Of a stretch of 64,000 nt of DNA, positions 48,237-59,748 are shown piece after piece. Below the pieces are notes generated by a model that saw only the letters and a program-made list of their open reading frames with translations, searched no databases and was not told where the DNA came from. The position numbers and the translations under genes are program-made. Source of the DNA: Streptomyces sp. G-G2 (lineage in GTDB: Bacteria; Actinomycetota; Actinomycetes; Streptomycetales; Streptomycetaceae); the NCBI RefSeq assembly GCF_030063135.1, contig NZ_JASISO010000001.1, positions 206,977 to 270,976 on the forward strand, read 5' to 3'. Every line of letters starts with the position of its first letter. Within the stretch, counting starts at the first letter, position 1.

Positions 48237-48773
48237 TCAGCAGACGTTCGGATGCGCGATGTCGACCACGTAGCGCTCCGGGTCGTGCAGCGTGGAGGTG
48301 GTGAACTGCGGTGCGGTGTCGAAGGCGGCGCCGAAGGAGACGTACCCCTCGTAGTCGCCGGTGAAGGCGAGGCCCTTGAGCTTGGGGAGGTGGAGCTGCT
48401 GCAGTGTGGGGCCGGTGTAGACGGAGTGCCCGGCCTCGTCGTGCGCGGCCGCCGGGTGCAGGCGGATCTCCAGGAAGTACGAGCCCGCGAGCGGGACCGG
48501 CTTGCCGGAGCCGTCGTAGACCAGCTCGGAGACGGGCGTGACGGTGACCCCGGGCACGGAGCCCTGGAGGTCGATGACGATCCGGTCGTACGTGCAGTGC
48601 CCGCCCCAGCGGGCATTGGTCACGAGCGGGGTCTGCGCGGCGGCTGCCGAGGCCGGGACGGCGAGACCGAATCCGGCGGTGAGAAGGACTCCGGTGGCGA
48701 CGGCCACCAGACGGCGGCGGTGGATGGAACCGTGGATGGAGTCGCGGATGGCGGATATGACGCGGTGCGGCAT
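48237..48773 (-). CDS. Secreted AMIN-like domain protein
   Basis: This 178-aa protein has a signal peptide (VAVATGVLLTAGFGLAVPAS) and a single AMIN-like beta domain: ARWGGHCTYDRIVIDLQGSV, YFLEIRLHPAAAHDEAG, YEGYVSFGAAFDT and DPERYVVDIAHPNVC. Two cysteines (GGHC and the terminal NVC) may pair. AMIN domains bind peptidoglycan or other envelope glycans, so it is probably exported to the wall. No enzyme motif is present. Monocistronic, with its own terminator. Confidence 0.88.
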   Translation of the reverse strand: MPHRVISAIRDSIHGSIHRRRLVAVATGVLLTAGFGLAVPASAAAAQTPLVTNARWGGHCTYDRIVIDLQGSVPGVTVTPVSELVYDGSGKPVPLAGSYFLEIRLHPAAAHDEAGHSVYTGPTLQQLHLPKLKGLAFTGDYEGYVSFGAAFDTAPQFTTSTLHDPERYVVDIAHPNVC

Positions 48774-48850
48774 GACGTCCCCCGATTCTTCGGATGTGGG
48801 GACAGTATGGTCATCGCGAAAGACACGCCAGGGGCCCGTACGGTTGCGCG

Positions 48851-48875
48851 CCCCGCCCCGCCCCGCCCCGCCCCG
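48851..48875. repeat. Five CCCCG pentanucleotide units
   Basis: A perfect (CCCCG)5 simple repeat between the AMIN-like gene and the sdaA terminator; a probable slippage site of no evident function. Confidence 0.9.
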
Positions 48876-48961
48876 CCGTGCCCGACGCCGGGCGACGCCT
48901 GGGGGCCCCGGTTCGCGGGGTGCGGACCGGGCCCCCGAGGCGACTCTGGCGACAGCGGAAG

Positions 48962-48990
48962 GCGCCCCCCGGCCACAGGCCGCGGGGCGC
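48962..48990 (-). terminator. Terminator of sdaA
   Basis: GCGCCCC-CC-GGCC pairs with GGCC-GC-GGGGCGC around ACA, 25 bp past the sdaA stop. Confidence 0.85.
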
Positions 48991-49014
48991 TCCTCGGCTA
49001 CGGGTCCTACCGGT

Positions 49015-50397
<1,383 letters not shown>

Positions 50398-50527
50398 GGT
50401 GGCGGACTCCCTTGTCTGCTCGTGGGGTGGGAGGGGGCAGGAGAGGTGGATTGTTCGGATTTTGTCCGACAGCCGAGCTTAACGCGGTGAGGTGAACGGA
50501 TCGGCTGCCGGGCGGGTCACAGAAGGG

Positions 50528-52222
50528 TCAGGCATGCGACAGCTCAGGCTCCCCGGCCGGGCCGCTCGCCCCGGCCGGGGTGGCCTCCTGGGCCGGATCG
50601 GCGTCGAGGACCGGGCCGAGCACCGGGTCGAGCACCGGGTCGGGGCCCGGGAGCCCGTCCCGGTCGGCCTTGATCCCGGCCCGCACGGCCCAGTAGTAGA
50701 CCGCCGCGGCCAGGCCCGCGACCAGGGCGATGTCCAGGCCGTCCGGGATCCGGCCGGTGCCGCCGAAGTCGGTGCTGCCCAGGTAGGACAGCAGGGACAG
50801 GCCGCCGAGGAAGACCACGATCCACCAGGCCGGGGCGAACTGGCGCAGCAGGTCCTTCTCGCCCTTGCGGGCCAGCACCACGGCCGCGATCGGGGCGGCG
50901 ACCAGGGTGAGCGCGGTGACGATGCCGGTGTTCGGCCACTTCGACCAGTACAGGGCGCAGGCGGCGAAGACGAAGGTCAGCGGGCACAGCACGGAGGCCA
51001 TCGGTAGCCGGAACGGCCGCCGCAGCCCCGGCTTGGTGACCCGGAAGACGCCCACCGCGACGGGGCCGATCAGGTAGGAGATGACCATGGCGGCCGAGAT
51101 GACCGGGGCCAGGGTCTTCCAGCTGTGCCCGACGGTGACCAGCAGCAGGACCGAGAAACCGAGGTTCAGCCACATCGCGGGCCGGGCGGTGCCGTAGACG
51201 GGGTGGGTCCGCTTGAGCTTCTGTGGGAAGAAGCCGGTCTCGGAGAGGTTCTGGACCATGTACGCGGCCGAGGCCACGTTCGCGATGTTGGATCCGGCGG
51301 GCGAGATGAAGGCGCCGAACTGGAGCATCACCACGACCCAGTGGATCATCAGCAGCTTGGCGAGTTCGGCGAAGGGCGAGTTGAAGTTCACCCCGGACCA
51401 GCCACCCGCCTGCGCGAGGTGCTCGGGCGGTACGGCGCCCAGGAAGGCGGCCTGCAGGGCGAGGTAGATGACCAGGCCCAGCGAGAGCGCGCCGACGAGG
51501 GCGATCGGGATGGCGCGACCGGGGTTCTTGGCTGCCCCGCCGAGGTTGACCACGGCCTGGAAGCCGTTGAAGGCGAAGACCACGCCGGAGGTGGTGACGG
51601 CGGTCAGGACGGCGGACCAGCCGTTGGGGGCGAAGCCGCCGTGCGCGGTGAAGTTCTCGGTGTGGAACCCGGAGGCGACCAGGGCGATCACGGCGAGCAC
51701 CGGGATGGCGAACTTGACCAGGGTCAGTCCGGCGTTGATCCGGGCCAGCAGCTGGACCGACCAGTAGCAGGACAGCCACAGCAGGACGGTCAGCCCGAGC
51801 GCCACCGGCATGCCGGAGGTGGTCAGCTGGTGGGACCGGACGTCGACCAGGCCCTTGGCCCAGCCGAAGCTCCACGAGGACATGTACTGGGTCGCGGCGA
51901 TCGACTCGATCGGGATCAGCGAGGCGACCGCGATCCACACCGCCCAGCCGGTGACGAAGCCCAGGACCGGACCGTGCGAGAGGTGGCCGTAGCGGGCCAT
52001 GCCGCCCGGGATCGGGTAGGCGGCGCCCACCTCGGCGTACGACATGGCGATCATGCCGATGAAGACCGCGCCGATCACCCAGGCGACGAGCGCCGCCGGA
52101 CCGGCGACCTGGGCGGCCGTACCCGCTCCGAAGAGCCAGCCCGAGCCGAAGATCGAGCCTATGCCGATCATGATCAGCGCGAAGAGACCGAGTCCCTTCT
52201 TGTTCGCCGCGCTCATGTCCAT
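50528..52222 (-). CDS. APC family amino acid permease
   Basis: This 564-aa transporter has twelve or more helices and the APC-type first-helix motif IMIGIGSIFGSGWLFGAGTA, followed by YAEVGAAYPIPGGMARYGHL. It likely imports an amino acid or amine by proton symport; serine or glycine is a guess from context. The C-terminal tail is unusual: about 40 residues with PDPVLDPVLGPVLDAD repeats. ATG 52222 follows GGACGGA. It is upstream of sdaA on the same strand (130-bp gap) and downstream of glyA but separated by a strong terminator. Confidence 0.9.
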   Translation of the reverse strand: MDMSAANKKGLGLFALIMIGIGSIFGSGWLFGAGTAAQVAGPAALVAWVIGAVFIGMIAMSYAEVGAAYPIPGGMARYGHLSHGPVLGFVTGWAVWIAVASLIPIESIAATQYMSSWSFGWAKGLVDVRSHQLTTSGMPVALGLTVLLWLSCYWSVQLLARINAGLTLVKFAIPVLAVIALVASGFHTENFTAHGGFAPNGWSAVLTAVTTSGVVFAFNGFQAVVNLGGAAKNPGRAIPIALVGALSLGLVIYLALQAAFLGAVPPEHLAQAGGWSGVNFNSPFAELAKLLMIHWVVVMLQFGAFISPAGSNIANVASAAYMVQNLSETGFFPQKLKRTHPVYGTARPAMWLNLGFSVLLLVTVGHSWKTLAPVISAAMVISYLIGPVAVGVFRVTKPGLRRPFRLPMASVLCPLTFVFAACALYWSKWPNTGIVTALTLVAAPIAAVVLARKGEKDLLRQFAPAWWIVVFLGGLSLLSYLGSTDFGGTGRIPDGLDIALVAGLAAAVYYWAVRAGIKADRDGLPGPDPVLDPVLGPVLDADPAQEATPAGASGPAGEPELSHA

Positions 52223-52346
52223 GGTGGGAATCCGTCCTGACGGGGCTGCCCGGGCCGAGCTGATTGCCTTGATGCGCAGCCTATTTGCCGCGATTCGCCT
52301 GGTTCATAGGCAGAAGGGCACCCCCGCCCGGGGCCTTGGTCACGAA

Positions 52347-52383
52347 GAGGGCCCGGCCTTGTGGAAAACAAGGCCGGGCCCTC
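52347..52383 (-). terminator. Terminator of glyA
   Basis: A perfect 16-bp stem GAGGGCCCGGCCTTGT with loop GGAAA lies 8 bp past the glyA stop, so the permease and sdaA should have separate promoters. Confidence 0.93.
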
Positions 52384-52391
52384 TCCCCGTG

Positions 52392-53648
52392 CTACAGCGA
52401 CGGGTACAGCGGGAACTTCGCGGCCAGTGCGGACACGCGCGCCGAGAGGTCCTCGGCGTCGAACTCCGGCTTCAGCGCGGCGGCGATGATCTCGGCCACC
52501 TCGGTGAACTCCTCGGCGCCGAAGCCGCGGGTGGCCAGGGCGGGCGTACCGATCCGCAGGCCCGAGGTGACCATCGGCGGCCGCGGGTCGTTCGGGATGG
52601 CGTTCCGGTTGACCGTGATGCCGATCCCGTGCAGCCGGTCCTCGGCCTGCTGGCCGTCCAGCTCGGAGTCGCGCAGGTCGACCAGGACCAGGTGGACGTC
52701 CGTACCGCCGGACAGCACCGAGACGCCGACCTTGGTGACGTCGTCCTGGACCAGGCGCTCCGCGAGGATCTTCGCGCCTTCCAGGGTGCGCTCCTGGCGC
52801 TCCTTGAACTCGGGCGAGGCCGCGACCAGGAAGGAGACCGCCTTGGCCGCGATCACGTGCTCCAGCGGGCCGCCCTGCTGACCCGGGAAGACCGCCGAGT
52901 TGATCTTCTTGGCCAGTTCCTGCGTGGACAGGATCACGCCACCGCGCGGACCGCCGAGGGTCTTGTGCGTGGTGGTGGTGACGACGTGGGCGTGCGGCAC
53001 CGGGTTGGGGTGCAGGCCCGCGGCGACCAGACCGGCGAAGTGCGCCATGTCGACCATCAGGTAGGCGCCGACCTCGTCCGCGATGCGGCGGAAGGCGGCG
53101 AAGTCCAGCTGGCGCGGGTAGGCGGACCAGCCCGCGACGATCATCTGCGGCTTGGACTCCTTGGCGAGGCGCTCGACCTCGGCCATGTCCACCCGGCCGG
53201 TCTCGTCGACGTGGTACGGAACCACGTTGTAGAGCTTGCCGGAGAAGTTGATCTTCATGCCGTGGGTCAGGTGACCGCCGTGGGCCAGGTTCAGACCCAT
53301 GATCGTGTCGCCCGGCTTCAGCAGCGCGAACATCGCGGCCGCGTTGGCCTGCGCGCCCGAGTGCGGCTGCACGTTCGCGGCCTCGGCGCCGAACAGCGCC
53401 TTGATCCGGTCGATGGCGATCTGCTCGACCACGTCGACGTGCTCGCAGCCGCCGTAGTAGCGGCGGCCGGGGTAGCCCTCGGCGTACTTGTTGGTCAGGA
53501 CCGAGCCCTGGGCCTCCATGACGGCGACCGGAGCGAAGTTCTCCGACGCGATCATTTCCAGGGTGGACTGCTGGCGCACGAGTTCGGCGTCGACGGCGGC
53601 GGCGACGTCCGGGTCGAGCTCGTGCAGAGGGGTGTTGAGAACAGACAT
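52392..53648 (-). CDS. glyA: Serine hydroxymethyltransferase
   Basis: This 418-aa PLP enzyme interconverts serine and glycine with tetrahydrofolate, feeding one-carbon metabolism. Motifs: [41 protein letters not shown] and the PLP-lysine motif [15 protein letters not shown] (Lys229). Length is normal. ATG 53648 follows AGGGGAT. Gap to the upstream gcvH is 17 bp, so gcvT-gcvH-glyA form one operon under the glycine riboswitch. Confidence 0.97.
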   Translation of the reverse strand: MSVLNTPLHELDPDVAAAVDAELVRQQSTLEMIASENFAPVAVMEAQGSVLTNKYAEGYPGRRYYGGCEHVDVVEQIAIDRIKALFGAEAANVQPHSGAQANAAAMFALLKPGDTIMGLNLAHGGHLTHGMKINFSGKLYNVVPYHVDETGRVDMAEVERLAKESKPQMIVAGWSAYPRQLDFAAFRRIADEVGAYLMVDMAHFAGLVAAGLHPNPVPHAHVVTTTTHKTLGGPRGGVILSTQELAKKINSAVFPGQQGGPLEHVIAAKAVSFLVAASPEFKERQERTLEGAKILAERLVQDDVTKVGVSVLSGGTDVHLVLVDLRDSELDGQQAEDRLHGIGITVNRNAIPNDPRPPMVTSGLRIGTPALATRGFGAEEFTEVAEIIAAALKPEFDAEDLSARVSALAAKFPLYPSL

Positions 53649-53665
53649 CAGGATCCCCTGGGGTG

Positions 53666-54049
53666 TCAGTTGTCGGAGTGGGTGAGCGCGGCGTACTCCT
53701 CGGCGGAGAGCAGGTCGTCCGGCTCGTCCGTGATGCGCACCTTGAACAGCCAGCCACCCTCGAAGGGAGCGGTGTTGACGAGCGCCGGGTCGTCCACGAC
53801 GTCCTGGTTCGCCTCGACGACCTCGCCCGTCACCGGGGCGTACAGGTCGCTGACCGACTTGGTCGACTCCAGCTCGCCGCAGGTCTCGCCCGCGGTCACG
53901 GTGTCGCCCACCTCGGGCAGCTGGGCGTAGACGACGTCACCGAGCGCGTTGGCCGCGAACTCCGTGATGCCGACCGTCGAGACGCCGTCCTCGGCGACCG
54001 ACACCCACTCGTGCTCCTTGCTGTAACGCAGCTGCTGGGGGTTGCTCAT
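53666..54049 (-). CDS. gcvH: Glycine cleavage system H protein
   Basis: This 127-aa lipoyl carrier shuttles the aminomethyl group between the P, T and L proteins. It has [10 protein letters not shown] near the start and the lipoylation site [14 protein letters not shown] with Lys64. Length is standard. ATG 54049 is fixed by the family N-terminus and by AGGAGA upstream. It sits between gcvT and glyA. Confidence 0.97.
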   Translation of the reverse strand: MSNPQQLRYSKEHEWVSVAEDGVSTVGITEFAANALGDVVYAQLPEVGDTVTAGETCGELESTKSVSDLYAPVTGEVVEANQDVVDDPALVNTAPFEGGWLFKVRITDEPDDLLSAEEYAALTHSDN

Positions 54050-54152
54050 GACCTGATTCTCCTGGATGCGGGGGAGTGCTGATGAACAGGGGTATGACGA
54101 GGTGAGACGTGCGCCGCGGTGTGCGGAGCGGGCTTCCCGGTGGCGGGAAACG

Positions 54153-55268
<1,116 letters not shown>

Positions 55269-55327
55269 GGGTGTGGCTCCCAGGTCCCGGGGCATCGACA
55301 GGGCATCGACATGACATGACGAGGAGG

Positions 55328-55540
55328 ATCCTCCCCATCTGTCATCGGAACCTGAGAGGTTCGCCGAGAGTTCCTCGACTTGCACCTTGGGTGGAGCGCG
55401 CACCGGCCAGGAGGCGGTACGGCTCGCTTTTCAGATCTGCCTCATCCACGCGGTACGGGGCCTGAGAGATTCAAGGGAGGGTCTTGCTCCTTCGGCGCCC
55501 GGGGTGCGGAGCAACTCCCGGGACTCTCCCGCGCGGATTC
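55328..55540 (-). promoter_or_regulatory. Tandem glycine riboswitch
   Basis: The minus-strand leader of gcvT carries two successive glycine aptamers. Each shows the hallmark CTCTCAGG (complements of CCTGAGAG at 55351-55358 and 55461-55468). The first also has GGGAGAG and CCGAAGGAGCAA; the second has the GGAACTCTCGGCGAACC arm. Tandem aptamers activate gcvT expression when glycine is abundant. The ends are approximate. Confidence 0.93.
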
Positions 55541-55806
55541 AAGCGGCCTTTATGCAATTGGGGTCCAGATGGCGCACATCATTGCACGGCCCGGCCCCGG
55601 ATGGGCGTACGGGCCCCCGGTCCGGACCCGGTCCGGCGATCGTCCGGTGCCCGTCGGCGCCCTGGTCCACCCTGGTCCACCCTGGTCCGCCCTGGTCCGC
55701 CCTCCGGGACGGAGAGCACCGACCGGAACCATGTCCGCCGGATTACCGTCTCTTTACACTCAGTGGGCAAGGGTCCGGGTGACCCGATCCGGGGGAGGCG
55801 ATCACT
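55541..55806. promoter_or_regulatory. Region upstream of the riboswitch and the P-loop gene
   Basis: This span holds promoters for gcvT (leftward) and for the P-loop gene (rightward). It contains a four-copy 10-bp tandem array at 55661-55700 and, nearer the P-loop gene, an AT-richer stretch around 55738-55765. The P-loop gene's ribosome site GGGGGAGG is at about 55791-55798. No gene is seen. Confidence 0.5.
55661..55700. repeat. Four tandem 10-bp units CCTGGTCC(A/G)C
   Basis: CCTGGTCCAC occurs twice and CCTGGTCCGC twice in perfect 10-bp phase, one unit per helical turn. It lies between divergent genes, so it could bind a regulator; that is inference. Confidence 0.92.
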
Positions 55807-56511
55807 GTGCGCAGATTCGGCGCGGGGGCGGGAACGACGGCGGGAACGACGGCGACGGCGGCCGCGGGGGTGCCGGCGCAGCCGGGGTGCCGGCCGCGGG
55901 AGTCGGCCGCCCGCCCACCGGCCGTACGGGACCTGCGCGGCCGGGAGCGGGCGCGCGGCGGCCCGGCCCGGCTCGCCTTCGCCGAAGGGGACATCGTCGT
56001 GGTGTCCGGGCTGCCCGGCGGCGGCAAGAGCACCCTGATCAAGCGGGCCGTCGCGGGCGGCGGGATCGACTCCCAGGACGCCCGCGAGCGCTGGGAGCAC
56101 CGGATGCCCCGGGCCCTGCCCTACGCCGCGTACCGCCCGCTGGTGCGCGCCGCGCACTACTGGGGGCTCTGGCGCGTCCTGCGCTCCGGGGACTCCGCGG
56201 TGGTCCACGACTGCGGTACGCAGAGCTGGGTACGGGCCCTGCTGGCCGGAGCCGCCCGGCGGCGCGGCCGGGCCCTGCACCTGGTGCTGCTCGACGCCAC
56301 CGCCGAGGAGGCGCTGGCCGGGCAGGAGGCGCGGGGGCGCGGGGTCTCGGCGTACGCCTTCGCCCGCCACCGGGGCGCGGTCACCCGGCTGCTGCGCGAG
56401 GCCGAGTCGGGCCGCCTCCCGGCGGGCTGCGCCTCCGCGGTCCTGCTCGACCGGGCGGCGGCGGCCCGGGTGACCGGGATCGGCTTCGGCGCCGGGCCCG
56501 GGACGCATTAG
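55807..56511 (+). CDS. P-loop ATP/GTP-binding (kinase-like) protein
   Basis: This 234-aa protein has a Walker A motif, [19 protein letters not shown], at about residues 65-85, after an Ala/Gly/Thr-rich N-terminal stretch. VVHDCGTQSWVRALL and LHLVLLDATAEEALAGQEAR resemble the Walker B and lid regions of small AAA/kinase-type (zeta-toxin or shikimate-kinase-like) folds. A nucleotide-dependent phosphotransfer is likely, but the substrate is unknown. GTG 55807 follows a strong GGGGGAGG. It leads into two SseB-like genes on the same strand with a short gap (62 bp). Confidence 0.82.
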   Translation: MRRFGAGAGTTAGTTATAAAGVPAQPGCRPRESAARPPAVRDLRGRERARGGPARLAFAEGDIVVVSGLPGGGKSTLIKRAVAGGGIDSQDARERWEHRMPRALPYAAYRPLVRAAHYWGLWRVLRSGDSAVVHDCGTQSWVRALLAGAARRRGRALHLVLLDATAEEALAGQEARGRGVSAYAFARHRGAVTRLLREAESGRLPAGCASAVLLDRAAAARVTGIGFGAGPGTH

Positions 56512-56573
56512 CCTCGGCGTGACGGGTCCCACGGACCGACGGGACCGGCACGGAGATGGGGAGACACGGACCT

Positions 56574-57308
56574 ATGCAGGGCAGCGGCTGGCCGGCCAAC
56601 GAACTAGAGGCGGTCCTCGGCACGGCGATGGGCGATCCGCAGGCCGGGCCCCGGATCCTCGACACCCTGGCCCGCAGCCAGGTCTGGGTACCGCTGCCCG
56701 CGGGCGGCGGCCCCGGCTCGGCGGGCCTGAACCTGCCCACCATGGACATCGGCGGCGCCGCCTACGTGCCCGTCTACAGCTCCGAGGCGCAGTTCCTGGC
56801 CTGCGCGGGCACCGGCATGGACTTCGCCGTGGCCCCGGCCGTGGAGTTCGCGCGCGGCCTGCCGCCGCAGCTGGGCATCGCCGTGAACCCCGAGGGCGCC
56901 GTCGGCGTACCGCTGCCGCCGCCCGCCGTGGCCCTGCTCTGCCGGGCCGGGCGCACCGAACTGGACGGCGCGGCGACCGGCGGCCGGGTGCGGCTGTACG
57001 AACCGGACTGGCAGGACGACCCGGTGGACTTCCTGGCCGCCGCCGCCGAGGAGTTCCGGGCCGGCGCGGTGGTCGCCGCGGCCCGCCGCTGCCTGGCCAG
57101 CGTCGAGGGCGGGCCGCCCCAGCTGTACATCGGTGTCCAGCTGCTGGGATGGGAGCCCGAGAACCGGAATGCCCCCATGGAGGCGCTCGGCCGGGCCCTG
57201 GGCCGGGTCCAGCCGCCCTGGCCGGTGCAGTTGATCCTCCTCGACGCGGTGGAGGACCCGGTGGCCGATTGGATCCGTGAGCGCGTGCGCCCGTTCTACG
57301 CGCCGTAG
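56574..57308 (+). CDS. SseB-like protein (enhanced serine sensitivity family)
   Basis: This 244-aa protein resembles SseB (enhanced serine sensitivity) proteins. The N-terminal SseB domain includes LARSQVWVPLPAGGG, MDIGGAAYVPVYSSEAQF and PPQLGIAVNPEGAVGVPLPP; a second domain includes LYIGVQLLGWEPENR and WPVQLILLDAVEDPVADWIR. The molecular role of SseB is unclear. I chose ATG 56574 for GGAG ten bases upstream; ATG 56556 adds six residues. A paralogue follows 84 bp downstream and serine dehydratase lies nearby on the other strand. Confidence 0.85.
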   Translation: MQGSGWPANELEAVLGTAMGDPQAGPRILDTLARSQVWVPLPAGGGPGSAGLNLPTMDIGGAAYVPVYSSEAQFLACAGTGMDFAVAPAVEFARGLPPQLGIAVNPEGAVGVPLPPPAVALLCRAGRTELDGAATGGRVRLYEPDWQDDPVDFLAAAAEEFRAGAVVAAARRCLASVEGGPPQLYIGVQLLGWEPENRNAPMEALGRALGRVQPPWPVQLILLDAVEDPVADWIRERVRPFYAP

Positions 57309-57392
57309 TGCGGCTTAAGCTGTTCGCATTGCCCGGCCGCACGCGTGGCCCCGGGTACGCGTGGACGACGGGCGGACGAAGAGGGGTACCGG

Positions 57393-58133
57393 GTGAGTGC
57401 GTCAGGCACGGCCGCGGCCGGGCAGGTCGAGCACATGCTGCGCCAGGTGACTCCCGGGCGCTATGACAGCTACGAGCAGCTGCTCCACGGGCTCGCCGAG
57501 GGGCGCCTGTGGATGCTGCTGTGGCAGGGGCAGTCGGGCTCCCCGGACGCCCAGTACGGCGGCATGGAGGTCGAGGGGCTCGGTTACGCGCCCTGCGTGA
57601 CCTCCCCGCAGGAGCTGGCCGCCAGCGGCTGGAACCGCGGGTACGAGGTGGTCACCGGCCGGGACGTGGCCCGCGCCCTCTACCCGGACCGCTGGGGGCT
57701 GTGGCTGAATCCGCACGCCCAGGGCGGTGGCATCGGCATCCCCTGGGCCGACCTGCGCCGGATCGCCACCGGCCTCGACCGGATGCCCGCGGGGCCGCTG
57801 CGGCTCTCCGAGCCCTCGATCGAGCTGCCGCAGTTCTACGGGCTGCTCACCCAGCACGCCCACCGGACCCCGGCCGTGCGCTCGCTGCGCCGCGCCTGGG
57901 TCCAGCCGGTGCTCGGGTCGCCGTACCTGGCCGTCGGCGTCGACCTCTACGACACCTCCGCGCCCGCGCTCGAATCGGTGCGCGAGATGATGCGCCAGTC
58001 GGTGGGGGCCGTGCCGGAGGGCGTACCGGTGTGCACGGTCGCCCTGGCCGACGAGCACGACCCGGTCGCGATGTGGCTGCGCGCGCAGGCGCGCCCCTTC
58101 TACGACCGCGAGGGCCAGGCCCCGGGGTACTGA
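57393..58133 (+). CDS. SseB-like protein, second paralogue
   Basis: This 246-aa protein shares layout with the preceding SseB-like protein: an N-terminal SseB-type half (GRLWMLLWQGQSG, GWNRGYEVVTGRDVARALYP, GLWLNPHAQGGGIGIPWADL) and a C-terminal half (RRAWVQPVLGSPYLAVGVDL, VCTVALADEHDPVAMWLRAQ, closing ARPFYD like the VRPFYA of its neighbour). The two may form a heteromer. GTG 57393 follows GAGGGG by six bases. A terminator comes 28 bp after the stop. Confidence 0.85.
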   Translation: MSASGTAAAGQVEHMLRQVTPGRYDSYEQLLHGLAEGRLWMLLWQGQSGSPDAQYGGMEVEGLGYAPCVTSPQELAASGWNRGYEVVTGRDVARALYPDRWGLWLNPHAQGGGIGIPWADLRRIATGLDRMPAGPLRLSEPSIELPQFYGLLTQHAHRTPAVRSLRRAWVQPVLGSPYLAVGVDLYDTSAPALESVREMMRQSVGAVPEGVPVCTVALADEHDPVAMWLRAQARPFYDREGQAPGY

Positions 58134-58161
58134 CCTGACCACCCGCTGGGACGCCCGTACC

Positions 58162-58194
58162 AGGCCGCATGGAACCACGTTCCGTGCGGCCTTT
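58162..58194 (+). terminator. Terminator after the second SseB-like gene
   Basis: AGGCCGCATGGAAC (58162-58175) pairs with GTTCCGTGCGGCCT (58179-58192) allowing one T-G pair, followed by TT. Confidence 0.87.
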
Positions 58195-58700
58195 GGCTTG
58201 TCCTGATTTGCCCCGGGGTCCGTGTCCATATAGCGGATGAGAAGCGATGGTTGGGTGGGATGTCCGATTGCGTACCGAACGGACGGTCTTGCTCCGCTGA
58301 GAAGACCGTGCAGTCCGGATAGCGGGTAACGGCTCCTCACATCACGGTTGCGCATCCATTCATCTGCGGGTCTGGCGGGTGATCGAGCGCCCCATGAAGA
58401 CTCCCCACCCAAGAGCCCGTCGGTCCTGCTGTTACCCGACTCGGCATCTGTATTTCACCCTGTACTTCACCCTGCACTTCCTGCGGTTCCTGCACCTCAC
58501 GCACCACGCGGCACGCACCACTGATGCCGACGCACCGAAGACAAGCACTGAAGACAACGCACTGAAGCACATGCAGTTCCACGCTCTTCCACGCACTCCA
58601 GCGCGGTTTCCACGTACTCCGAGCGCCACTCCGCACCAACGCCGCCACAGCGGCGGGCATGGGCCGACCGACCCGTCGGCCGAGAGGGGTCCCCACCACG
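58195..58700 (+). promoter_or_regulatory. Long low-complexity leader before the oligopeptide ABC operon
   Basis: This ~500-bp gap precedes the first permease gene. It is AT-richer than its surroundings and is made of imperfect short repeats: TTCACCCTGTAC/TTCACCCTGCAC and TTCCTGCGG/TTCCTGCAC at 58454-58495, then TTCCACGC/CTCC-type repeats at 58575-58645. A frame at 58379-58720 follows the repeats but has repeat-driven composition and is probably not a gene. A promoter and a structured or attenuated leader are likely. Confidence 0.45.
58454..58495. repeat. Short tandem repeats in the ABC operon leader
   Basis: Two 12-bp units (58454-58465, 58466-58477) differ by one base and are followed by two 9-bp units (58478-58486, 58487-58495), all sharing TTC and CCTGYRS-like cores. 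Confidence 0.75.
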
Positions 58701-59693
58701 ATGACGGCACCACTGCATGACACGAGCGCGGAGACTCCCGCTCCCGTGTCCGTAGCCGACGTCCCAGCCAAGGCCATCGAAGGCCGCTCACCCGGCCGCA
58801 TCGCCTGGATGCGGCTCAAGCGCGACAAAGTCGCGCTCACGGGCGGCATCGTCGTGCTCCTCCTGATCCTGGTGGCGGTGTTCGCGCCGCAGATCGTGAG
58901 CCTGCTGGGCCACCCGCCCAACGAGTTCCACGAGGACCTGATCGACCCGAACCTGGGCACGCCGATCGGCTCCTACGGCGGCATGAGTTCCGACTTCCCG
59001 CTCGGGGTCGAACCCACCAACGGCCGCGACGTGTTCAGCCGGATCGTCTACGGCGCGCGCATCTCCCTGACCGTCGCCTTCCTGGCGGCCATCGTCTCCG
59101 TGGTCCTCGGCAGCCTGCTGGGCACGCTGGCGGGCTTCCTCGGCGGCTGGGTCGACGGAGTCATCAGCCGCGTCATGGACCTGCTGCTGGCCTTCCCGCA
59201 GCTGCTGTTCACCATCGCCCTGGTGTCCGTGGTCCCCAACTCCCTCTGGGGGTTCGAGGGTTCGGGCGTCCGTATGGGCGTCCTGGTCATGGTGATCGGG
59301 TTCTTCGGCTGGCCGTACATCGGCCGGATCGTGCGCGGCCAGACGATCTCGCTGCGTGAGCGCGAGTACGTCGAGGCCGCCCGCAGCCTCGGCGCGGGAC
59401 GCGCGTACATCCTGTTCAAGGAACTGCTGCCGAACCTGGTCGCGCCGATCCTCGTCTACTCGACGCTGATCATTCCGACCAACATCCTGACGGAAGCGGC
59501 CCTGAGCTTCCTCGGCGCGGGCGTCAAACCGCCCACCGCGTCCTGGGGAAAGATGCTCTCCGACGCCGTCCCCATCTACCAGTTCGACCCCATGTACATG
59601 GTGGTCCCCGGTGTGACGATCTTCATCACCGTCCTGGCGTTCAACCTCTTCGGCGACGGGCTGCGCGATGCGCTCGACCCCAAGGGCAACTGA
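58701..59693 (+). CDS. Oligopeptide/dipeptide ABC transporter permease (DppC/OppC type)
   Basis: This 330-aa inner-membrane permease has about six helices and an N-terminal OppC-type domain (WMRLKRDKVALTGGIVVLLL). The EAA loop reads EYVEAARSLGAGRAYILFKE, which contacts the ATPases, and is followed by LPNLVAPILVY. The C-terminus FNLFGDGLRDALDPK is family-typical. ATG 58701 has GAGGGG eleven bases upstream. It is first in an operon with the order permease C, binding protein, permease B, then two ATPases, which differs from the usual order with the binding protein first. Confidence 0.94.
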   Translation: MTAPLHDTSAETPAPVSVADVPAKAIEGRSPGRIAWMRLKRDKVALTGGIVVLLLILVAVFAPQIVSLLGHPPNEFHEDLIDPNLGTPIGSYGGMSSDFPLGVEPTNGRDVFSRIVYGARISLTVAFLAAIVSVVLGSLLGTLAGFLGGWVDGVISRVMDLLLAFPQLLFTIALVSVVPNSLWGFEGSGVRMGVLVMVIGFFGWPYIGRIVRGQTISLREREYVEAARSLGAGRAYILFKELLPNLVAPILVYSTLIIPTNILTEAALSFLGAGVKPPTASWGKMLSDAVPIYQFDPMYMVVPGVTIFITVLAFNLFGDGLRDALDPKGN

Positions 59694-59748
59694 TCCGAGT
59701 CCCCGGACTCATCCACTCATGTCATCCACTCATGGAGGTTCGACAAAC

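Noticed and set aside
48851..48875. (CCCCG)5 as a functional element
   Set aside because: It is a simple-sequence tract in a GC-rich intergenic region with no supporting structure; kept only as a repeat.
58379..58720. 113-aa plus-strand open frame in the ABC operon leader
   Set aside because: Its sequence follows the short DNA repeats and has no recognisable signal, domain or ribosome site.
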